Positions 1-5,938 of a stretch of 7,821 nt of DNA are shown here, one piece after another. The translations under genes and the position numbers were made by a program. The DNA comes from S15-B10 sp045569115 (lineage in GTDB: Bacteria; Fidelibacterota; Marinisomatia; Marinisomatales; S15-B10). Within the stretch, counting starts at the first letter, position 1; each line of letters begins with the position of its first letter. The stretch is from the NCBI GenBank assembly GCA_045569115.1, contig JBJKZS010000066.1, forward strand, positions 1 to 7,821, written 5' to 3'. The notes beneath the pieces were generated by a model. It was not told the origin of the DNA. It saw only the letters and a list, made by a program, of their open reading frames with translations, and searched no databases.

Positions 1-358
1 TCAAATTCTCTTCAATAATACTTTTCACTTTAATCATTTGACGACCATTAGGAGATATTGCAAGAGCCTTTCTATCTAAATAAGCCGAATATCCATTTAT
101 ACCATTAACTTTCTCTAACTGGACCAAATCCTCTATTGTTAATTGCCTTTTTAAGGAAGTCAATCGAATATCAGCTTCAAAACCTATTACTTTTTTTCGA
201 ACCTCTTCTTCGAATCCATTAAGTACGGCAATGGAAACAATCAAAGCAAAGCATCCTACAGAAACACCTATAATTGATATAAAACCGCTCCAGGATATAA
301 ACCCTACTTTCTTTTTTGAAAGAAGCATCCTAGCAGCCATCCAAAAATCGAAACTCAT
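1..358 (-). CDS. LolC/LolE-type lipoprotein-releasing ABC transporter permease, 3'-truncated by window edge
   Basis: Only the first 119 codons are present; the reading frame stays open to the left edge. It starts at ATG (358-356), sharing one base with the TGA of the preceding permease gene (TGATG), which suggests translational coupling. The N-terminus begins MSFDFWMAARML, followed by a hydrophobic membrane segment at about residues 20-45. Then comes LNGFEEEVRKKVIGFEADIR (about 46-65), which lines up with LKGFEKEVQEKIIGFDGHIR in the upstream neighbour, so the two genes are tandem paralogues. In the family, this first helix leads into a large periplasmic domain, and three more helices follow that are not visible here. 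By analogy with LolCDE, the two permeases would form a heterodimer that extracts lipoproteins from the inner membrane, powered by a LolD ATPase. Family membership is seen in the sequence. Assignment to LolC rather than LolE cannot be made from this fragment. Confidence 0.85.
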   Translation of the reverse strand, partial: MSFDFWMAARMLLSKKKVGFISWSGFISIIGVSVGCFALIVSIAVLNGFEEEVRKKVIGFEADIRLTSLKRQLTIEDLVQLEKVNGINGYSAYLDRKALAISPNGRQMIKVKSIIEENL

Positions 359-1587
359 CATTCGTACCTAACAGCTTTAGCAGGTTCAACACCAGATGCT
401 TTCCAAGCAGGGTAAACACTTGCTACTATTGCGGATAATATTCCAAAAAAACCAATAGTCAATATATGTGGTAAAGTAAAAGTTATTGGTAGATTACTCA
501 TGAAATAAATTTCCTCAGGAATGGAAAGAATATTAAACCTTGTTTGAAACCAACCAAGAAATAGAGCAAATAAGACACCTAAAATGACACCGAAAAAACC
601 AACTATTCCTCCCTCAATAAAGAATAATTGAGAAATACTTTTTCTAGAAAACCCCATTGCACGCATGACGCCAATATCTTTATTTTTTTCCATAACAATC
701 ATTGTAAGTGATGACATGATATTTAAAACAGCGACAAGTGCAACAAGAGCAAAAACTACTGTAATTGGATATTTTTGCAAAGACAACCATTCAAAAAGAT
801 TGCTATGTCGTTCCTTCCAAGTTGAAGACATTAATGGATAATGAAGGTTTTCATCTAAAACATTGGATACAACTTCAGTCTCCACTAAAGTTCTAAGCGA
901 AAGAATCTCTCCTGTAATTAAATTTTCATAATTAAATAAACGTTGGGCAGCCTTTAAATCAATATAAACTATAGATTCATCATATTCATTTAACCCTGTC
1001 TTATAAATTCCCTTAATCTCAAACTGCATAATCCTAGGAGCTCTTCCAGGTTTTCCAATAGATGTCAAGTCCATTAGTGTAATCAACTGGCCTATTTTAT
1101 TTGCATTTAGCTTATCTGCTAATACTTTGCCAATAATTATACCCGGCCGATCTAATGCAGAATCAATTAAATCAAAATTTCCAGCTACAAGACTTTTTTT
1201 CGTTTGGAGAACATGCTCAGCTGTATTTTGATCAAAAGCTTCTACTAAAACAGCTTCTGTCTTTCCTGAAATACGTGCAGTAGCAGCATGATGTATGTAA
1301 GGCAACCTTCCCGAAACTTCAGGTATACTTGTTAAAACAGAATCAAGGTGAGGTTGATATTCTGATAGAGGATTGCCAAGAAATCCACGTATCCGTATAT
1401 GGCCATCAAAACCAATTATTTTTTCTTGCACCTCTTTTTCAAAACCTTTAAGAATACCTAAAGTGAGAATCAAAACTGCTATACCTATAGCAAGTCCAGC
1501 TATAGAAAGATAACTAACGAAAGAAATAAAACTTAGATTATGGCTAGAACCAAGATGACGGCGGGCAATTAGAGATAAGAGCCTCAT
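358..1587 (-). CDS. lolC: LolC/LolE-type lipoprotein-releasing ABC transporter permease (FtsX-like)
   Basis: A complete 409-residue inner-membrane protein, the usual length for LolC/LolE (about 400-415). One membrane segment lies at about residues 22-46, a large hydrophilic periplasmic domain at about 48-270, and three more segments at about 274-298, 322-346 and 374-394. This is the four-helix FtsX/MacB-type permease layout. Family marks include LKGFEKEVQEKIIGF just after helix 1, NLFEWLSLQK before helix 2, VMEKNKDIGVMRAMG (298-312) in the cytoplasmic loop expected to contact the ATPase, and the C-terminal YPAWKASGVEPAKAVRYE. In LolCDE, such permeases pass outer-membrane lipoproteins to the LolA carrier. 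The ATG at 1587 follows the lysS stop by 2 nt. Upstream in-frame codons soon reach a TGA, so the start is well constrained, although its ribosome site is weak. No ATPase gene is visible; it may lie beyond the left edge. The symbol marks the family; C versus E is arbitrary. Confidence 0.88.
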   Translation of the reverse strand: MRLLSLIARRHLGSSHNLSFISFVSYLSIAGLAIGIAVLILTLGILKGFEKEVQEKIIGFDGHIRIRGFLGNPLSEYQPHLDSVLTSIPEVSGRLPYIHHAATARISGKTEAVLVEAFDQNTAEHVLQTKKSLVAGNFDLIDSALDRPGIIIGKVLADKLNANKIGQLITLMDLTSIGKPGRAPRIMQFEIKGIYKTGLNEYDESIVYIDLKAAQRLFNYENLITGEILSLRTLVETEVVSNVLDENLHYPLMSSTWKERHSNLFEWLSLQKYPITVVFALVALVAVLNIMSSLTMIVMEKNKDIGVMRAMGFSRKSISQLFFIEGGIVGFFGVILGVLFALFLGWFQTRFNILSIPEEIYFMSNLPITFTLPHILTIGFFGILSAIVASVYPAWKASGVEPAKAVRYE

Positions 1588-1589
1588 TT

Positions 1590-3089
1590 TTACTCATCAT
1601 CTTGAGGACGCATTGTTGGGAATAAGATTACATCCTTTATATTTGCCTTCCCCGTTAGTAACATAACTAGCCTATCAATGCCTATACCTACTCCTCCCAT
1701 TGGAGGCATACCAATCTCAACTGATTGTAAAAAATCTTCATCAAAACTATGAGCTTCTTTATCTCCTTGATCTTTCAATTTAACCTGTGCTTCGAATCTT
1801 TCTCTTTGATCAATAGGGTCATTTAATTCACTAAAAGCATTTGCGAGTTCTGCTCCTCCAATAAAAAGCTCAAATCTTTCAACAAAAGACTCATTACCAT
1901 CACGCTTAATTTTTGCTAATGGTGAAATAACTTTTGGATAATCAACCACAAAAGTTGGGCGCATAAGTTTAGGCTCAACAAATTCTCGCATAAGAACTTC
2001 ATATATCCGTCCAAGGTGGGCATCTTTTTCAAGCTCAATATTTTTTTTATGGCAAAACTTTATTAAATCCTTTTCTGAGGTATGAGTCAAATCATCTCCA
2101 ACAGCATTATTTAGCAAATCCATAAATGAAGCTCGATCAAATGGCATACTCAAGTCAATATTTTCATCTCCAACATTAATAGTTGTAATTCTAATAGCTT
2201 CAGCAGCAGTTCTAATTAGCATTTCTACAAAATCCATTAGAAAAAGATAATCAACATAGGATTTATAAAATTCAAGCATAGTAAACTCGGGATTATGATT
2301 GCGATCAATACCCTCATTACGGAAGACTTTTGATATTTCATAGACTCCATCAAAGCCACCAGCTACAAGACGTTTTAAATAAAGTTCATCTGAAATTCTC
2401 AAGAATAAAGTCTGATCAAGAGCATTATGTTTGGTAATAAAAGGCCTAGCAAAAGCTCCGCCATAAATTGGCTGCAAGATCGGTGTTTCAACTTCAAGGA
2501 AACTATTACTGTCTAAAAACATTCTAATCGATGATATAATTTTTGCACGAGCAATAAAATCATTCTTTACATCGGGATTTACAATTAAATCTACATATCT
2601 ATGACGGTAACGTTGCTCTTTATCCTGAAAAGCATTGTAAACTTCTCCATCTTTTTCTTTACCTCCCGGCAAAGGACGGATGCTTTTTGATAAAAGTTCA
2701 AAATTATCGCAGTGTACACTAGTCTCCTCAGTCTTTGTCTTAAAAACCTTTCCGACTACACCCACAATATCACCTATATCCAAAATCTTGAAAATTGAAT
2801 ATTGGTCTTCACCAATATCATCTCGCTTAATGTAAACCTGAATCTTGGCATATTGATCTTGTATATGAAAAAAAGAAGCTTTTCCCATCTTACGAATAGA
2901 TATTATTCTTCCCGCTAAAGAAACACTAGAATCTTTTAATTCATTATAATTTTGAAGGATCTCTAAAGTATTATTTTTTAAATCAAATGAATAAGGATAG
3001 GGATTAACACCCATCTCTCTCAAAGTATCTAGTTTCTCCTTTCGGAAGCCCATGATTTGTTTCAAGCTTAATTCTTTATTTGAAGTCAT
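1590..3089 (-). CDS. lysS: Lysine--tRNA ligase, class II
   Basis: A cytoplasmic enzyme that charges tRNA-Lys with lysine using ATP. It has 499 residues, typical of bacterial LysS (about 500). The N-terminal OB-fold anticodon-binding domain covers about residues 55-135 (SLAGRIISIRKMGKASFFHI). The class II catalytic core follows: motif 1 around FLEVETPILQ (197-206), the substrate-pocket stretch YGGAFARPF (209-217), motif 2 with FRNEGIDRNHNPEFTMLEFY (256-275), GGAELANAFSELNDP (411-425), and motif 3 GVGIGIDRLVMLL (466-478). The protein ends in a typical FPTMRP tail. All core motifs are intact, so it should be active. The ATG at 3089 lies 17 nt after the prfB stop and is preceded by a modest GAGAG ribosome-site sequence. 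prfB-lysS adjacency is also known in E. coli and other bacteria and supports both calls. I see no T-box or other tRNA-sensing leader, and 17 nt leaves no room for one. Confidence 0.97.
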   Translation of the reverse strand: MTSNKELSLKQIMGFRKEKLDTLREMGVNPYPYSFDLKNNTLEILQNYNELKDSSVSLAGRIISIRKMGKASFFHIQDQYAKIQVYIKRDDIGEDQYSIFKILDIGDIVGVVGKVFKTKTEETSVHCDNFELLSKSIRPLPGGKEKDGEVYNAFQDKEQRYRHRYVDLIVNPDVKNDFIARAKIISSIRMFLDSNSFLEVETPILQPIYGGAFARPFITKHNALDQTLFLRISDELYLKRLVAGGFDGVYEISKVFRNEGIDRNHNPEFTMLEFYKSYVDYLFLMDFVEMLIRTAAEAIRITTINVGDENIDLSMPFDRASFMDLLNNAVGDDLTHTSEKDLIKFCHKKNIELEKDAHLGRIYEVLMREFVEPKLMRPTFVVDYPKVISPLAKIKRDGNESFVERFELFIGGAELANAFSELNDPIDQRERFEAQVKLKDQGDKEAHSFDEDFLQSVEIGMPPMGGVGIGIDRLVMLLTGKANIKDVILFPTMRPQDDE

Positions 3090-3106
3090 GACTAACTCTC
3101 TACTAT

Positions 3107-4223
3107 TTATTTTGAAGAATTGTGGCTAGAAGAAAATAAGAGGAATGTTTTAATAAAGTCATCCAAATCTCCATCCATGACTCTTTTCCCATCACCAACT
3201 TCAAGTTTTGTCCTGTGATCTTTTACCATTGTATAAGGGTGAAATACATATGATCTAATCTGACTTCCCCACCCTATATCGGTCTTTTGGCTCTCTAGTT
3301 CTTTAATTGATTCAGCTTGTTCTTCAAGATATTTTTGATATAGCTTTGCTTTTAAGATTTTCATAGCACTAGCTTTATTTTTATGTTGAGACCTTTCATT
3401 TTGGCACTGAACGACAATACCAGAAGGGTTATGAGTAATACGGACCGCCGAATCTGTCTTATTTACATGCTGTCCGCCAGCACCGCTAGCACGATAAGTG
3501 TCAACTCTAATTTCCTCAGGTTTAATTTCAACTTCTATTTCTTCATCAGTAGAAGGATATACAAAAACAGAAGCAAACGATGTGTGACGACGCTTTGAGG
3601 CATCAAAAGGAGAAATTCTAACTAGTCTATGAACACCCACCTCAGCTTTAAGGAGACCATAAGCATATTCACCATTTACTTCTAAAGTAATATCTTTAAG
3701 TCCAGCCTCATCCCCTGGCTGAAAATCTATAACCGAACTTTTAAAGCCTTTTCTCTCTATCCATCTACTATACATTCTATACAACATTTCAGCCCAATCT
3801 TGTGATTCAGTTCCACCAGCTCCAGGATGAATCGTTAGGATTGCATCGTTAGCATCTTCAGCTTCGCTTAATGTAAGACGAAACTCTAACTGATCTACAG
3901 TCTTTTGAAATTTAGATAATTCTGATGCAAACTCATTTAAGGATTCTAGATCTTTTTCATCCTCTATAAAAGTTAATAAAACTTCACAGTCATCTTTTTT
4001 TCGTTCCGCTCCATTCCAAAATTCAAGCTCTTTTTCATATAAAGAGATCTGTTTTAGGGTAGATTGAGCTGAAACTGCATTTGCCCAAAAATCCTCAGAT
4101 AATGTTTCTTCTTTGAGCTTAGATAGTTTTGAATTAAGTGTTTCAAGGTCAAAGATACCCCCTAAGTTCACTGTAACGTTTATCTAAATTCTGAAAAACG
4201 TCTTTAAGTTCTGATAAATCCAT
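3107..4223 (-). CDS. prfB: Peptide chain release factor 2, expressed by programmed +1 frameshift
   Basis: RF2 recognises UGA and UAA stop codons on the ribosome and triggers peptide release. Translation starts at ATG 4223 and reads 24 codons (ending SELRGYL) to an in-frame TGA at 4151-4149. A +1 shift at CTT skips T4151 and resumes with GAC at 4150, giving join(4223..4152, 4150..3107) and a 371-residue product, against 365 in E. coli. The N-terminal helical domain is followed by HPGAGGTESQDW (132-143), the stop-codon-reading tripeptide SPF (204-206) that marks RF2 rather than RF1, and the peptidyl-transfer motif GGQ (249-251). The residue matching E. coli position 246 is Ala (YRASGAGGQ), the common form, unlike the Thr of E. 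coli K-12. The C-terminal part carries the conserved SDIGWGSQIR-like stretch as TDIGWGSQIRSYVFHPYTMV. Expression should be autoregulated: scarce RF2 slows decoding of the internal UGA and favours the shift. The gene follows cdaA by 41 nt and precedes lysS by 17 nt. Confidence 0.97.
4148..4166 (-). promoter_or_regulatory. prfB: prfB programmed +1 frameshift site
   Basis: On the minus strand this reads CTTAGGGGGTATCTTTGAC. It has all parts of the RF2 recoding signal: an internal Shine-Dalgarno-like AGGGGG (4163-4158), a 3-nt spacer TAT, the slippery CTT (4154-4152), the in-frame TGA stop (4151-4149) and a following C, which makes a poor termination context. From memory, it is identical to the E. 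coli prfB site. The ribosome pauses at UGA, pairs with the internal AGGGGG, and the peptidyl-tRNA slips from CUU to UUU. The frame upstream (24 codons from ATG 4223) and the frame downstream (RF2 body) are both clearly coding, so the shift is required. Confidence 0.97.
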
Positions 4224-4226
4224 AAA

Positions 4227-4231
4227 TTCCT
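4227..4231 (-). promoter_or_regulatory. prfB: Probable ribosome binding site for prfB
   Basis: The minus strand reads ATTAGGAATTTATG, with AGGAA ending three bases before the ATG at 4223. The spacing is short but usable. This site supports starting prfB at 4223, in the frame that leads into the recoding site, rather than at the GTG at 4171 downstream. Confidence 0.5.
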
Positions 4232-4264
4232 AATATAAAACTTCATATGATAAAGACAATCAAA

Positions 4265-5038
4265 CTACTCGCCTGAACTCACGAAAAGATTTTCATCCAA
4301 AAAACGTTTTAATGAAAATTCATCAAGGTTAAGATTAAAAAGACCATTCACAGCAACTGAGATTCTACTGTTCTCCTCAGAAACAACAATAGCAATAACA
4401 TCAGTCTCTTCGCTAATTCCTAATGCAGCTCTATGCCTTGTACCCATTTCAGGATCAATCATATCACTTTCTGTAAGAGGTAATATGCATTGTGCTGCTT
4501 CAATAATATTATTTTGAATAATAACAGCTCCATCATGAAGTGGAGATTGAGGGTTGAAAATAGAGACTAAAAGAGGGGAACTTACCTCAGCCTTAACAGA
4601 TGTACCGGCTTCCTTTATATTTTTTAGACCTGTATCTCTCTGTAAAACGATTAATCCACCCCATCCTTTTTGTTGCAACTGAATTGATGAATTTACTACC
4701 GCATCAATAGTTGAAGAGCTTCCAACCCTAAACAAACGTTCTAAGAAACGGGTTGTCCCAACATAAATCAGCAATCGCCTTAACTCAGGTTGAAAAAGAA
4801 TAACAAATGCTACAACCCATACTGTCTGAACCTGATCAACTATCCATGTCATACCACTCATACCAATAGCTCGAAAAACGAAAGATGATAAGAGAATAAT
4901 AATTAATCCAACAAGCATTTGACCCGCGCGTGTTCCACGGAAATAAGTATATAGCTTAATAAAGAGCCATGTAACCAGCAGAATATCAACAATGTCTAAT
5001 ACAGTGATAGTAAGAAAACCAACTTTAAAAAGCGTCAT
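4265..5038 (-). CDS. cdaA: Membrane diadenylate cyclase CdaA (DisA_N/DAC domain)
   Basis: Converts two ATP into the second messenger cyclic di-AMP, which in other bacteria controls potassium uptake, osmotic balance and cell-wall state. The protein has 257 residues, close to known CdaA (about 270). Three membrane segments lie at about residues 9-29, 39-58 and 66-84, followed by the junction LFQPELRRLL (81-90) and a cytoplasmic DAC domain at about 110-235. The domain keeps its catalytic signatures: SPLHDGAVII (165-174, with DGA at 169-171), GTRHRAALG (199-207, with RHR) and VVSEEN (218-223). Catalytic activity is therefore expected. The ATG at 5038 overlaps the folP stop as ATGA, and an AGGT inside the folP end sits about 8 nt upstream, so the two are probably translationally coupled. 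cdaR (YbbR-domain regulator) and glmM, which often follow cdaA, are absent; prfB comes next. The stop is TAG. Confidence 0.95.
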   Translation of the reverse strand: MTLFKVGFLTITVLDIVDILLVTWLFIKLYTYFRGTRAGQMLVGLIIILLSSFVFRAIGMSGMTWIVDQVQTVWVVAFVILFQPELRRLLIYVGTTRFLERLFRVGSSSTIDAVVNSSIQLQQKGWGGLIVLQRDTGLKNIKEAGTSVKAEVSSPLLVSIFNPQSPLHDGAVIIQNNIIEAAQCILPLTESDMIDPEMGTRHRAALGISEETDVIAIVVSEENSRISVAVNGLFNLNLDEFSLKRFLDENLFVSSGE

Positions 5039-5886
5039 GGTGTGCGACCTAAACCTTTTATTGAATCAGTTATAGAGACTACACGCTTTATTTTCTTTAC
5101 ATCATGAACTCGGACAATCCGAGCTCCATTTAATATAGCAGCAGTTACAGAAGCAGCAGTACCTTCGAATCTTTCAGATTCAGGAAGATTAAGCGTTTTG
5201 CCAATAAATGATTTTCTTGATGTCCCAATTAGAATAGGAAGTCCAAAAACATTCATTGCATTTAGATCTCTTAAAATGGTGTAGTTATGTATTACCGACT
5301 TACCAAACCCTATACCAGGATCAATTATTATTTTATCAAGGCCTATCTTTGCAAGTTTTATTTCATTAATCCTATTTTTAAAGAAAGTAATAATCTCAGA
5401 AATAACATCCTTATAATAAGGCAAATCTTGCATATTTTTTGGATTACCTTTCATATGCATAAGGATTACAAAGGCACCCGAATCCTTCGCTACTTTAATC
5501 ATTTTGGGGTCAAACTGCATTGCTGATATATCATTGATAATTGATGCACCAATTTCTATACATGACTTAGCTACTGATCCTTTATAGGTATCAATTGAAA
5601 TTGGAATAGAAAACCTTGAGGCTATTTTTTCAACAACAGGCATTACTCTTCTTAATTCTTCACTCTCACTTATTGGTTCAGCTCCAGGACGAGATGATTC
5701 GCCACCAACATCAATAATATCAGCTCCTTCTTCAATTATTTGAGTTGCACGATCAAAAGCTGATTCCTGGGAAAAATATTGACCACCATCAGAGAAAGAA
5801 TCAGGAGTAATATTAAGAACTCCCATTATCAATGTCCTGTTTTCATTCAACAGGTTATCTAGATTTGTTTGTTTTTTTGAGTCCAC
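5035..5886 (-). CDS. folP: Dihydropteroate synthase
   Basis: Cytoplasmic folate-pathway enzyme joining 6-hydroxymethyl-dihydropterin pyrophosphate to p-aminobenzoate; it is the target of sulfonamides. The 283 residues are normal for this TIM-barrel family. Conserved elements appear in order: MGVLNITPDSFSDGG (21-35), DVGGESSRPGA (59-69), SIDT (97-100), NDISA (118-122), MHMKG (143-147), DPGIGFGK (189-196), GTSRKS (221-226) and RVHD (259-262). The Phe of DSFSDGG and the Pro of SSRPGA, where resistance changes are known, keep the usual residues, so a sulfonamide-sensitive enzyme is inferred. The start is GTG at 5886. It is the furthest start codon possible before an upstream in-frame TAA and gives a normal 20-residue lead to the first strand, but it has no clear Shine-Dalgarno sequence, so the exact start is less certain than the gene. 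It follows ftsH by 34 nt, the same neighbour as in E. coli. Confidence 0.96.
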   Translation of the reverse strand: MDSKKQTNLDNLLNENRTLIMGVLNITPDSFSDGGQYFSQESAFDRATQIIEEGADIIDVGGESSRPGAEPISESEELRRVMPVVEKIASRFSIPISIDTYKGSVAKSCIEIGASIINDISAMQFDPKMIKVAKDSGAFVILMHMKGNPKNMQDLPYYKDVISEIITFFKNRINEIKLAKIGLDKIIIDPGIGFGKSVIHNYTILRDLNAMNVFGLPILIGTSRKSFIGKTLNLPESERFEGTAASVTAAILNGARIVRVHDVKKIKRVVSITDSIKGLGRTP

Positions 5887-5896
5887 TACGTTTATA

Positions 5897-5938
5897 GCGG
5901 AAGTTTAGGCGAGATTGTTATCAGGCAGACTCTTCCGC
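5897..5938 (-). repeat. Inverted repeat spanning the ftsH stop and folP leader
   Basis: Perfect 7-bp arms GCGGAAG (5938-5932) and CTTCCGC (5903-5897) on the minus strand enclose 28 nt that include the ftsH TGA and an adjacent TAA. The second arm ends 10 nt before the folP GTG. No T-tract follows, so it does not look like a terminator. A 7-bp match with a loop this long can arise by chance in a window of this size, and a functional role is only a possibility. Confidence 0.35.

Noticed and set aside
3383..3598. Short plus-strand frames opposite prfB, folP (5287-5526) and ftsH (6222-6803)
   Set aside because: All are antisense to strongly conserved coding sequence, have no convincing ribosome site and show no recognisable domain.
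3107..4171. prfB as an ordinary gene starting at GTG 4171
   Set aside because: This start lies just upstream of the recoding site in the wrong frame for the RF2 N-terminus. The ATG at 4223 plus a +1 shift gives the full-length, family-typical protein.
4232..4258. A promoter-like pair (TTGTCT, 16 nt, TATATT) between cdaA and prfB
   Set aside because: A transcript from it would begin almost at the prfB ATG and lose the AGGAA ribosome site. AT-rich gaps give such matches easily.
5887..5920. A rho-independent terminator after ftsH
   Set aside because: The inverted repeat there has a 28-nt loop and no T-tract after it, and folP begins 10 nt later.
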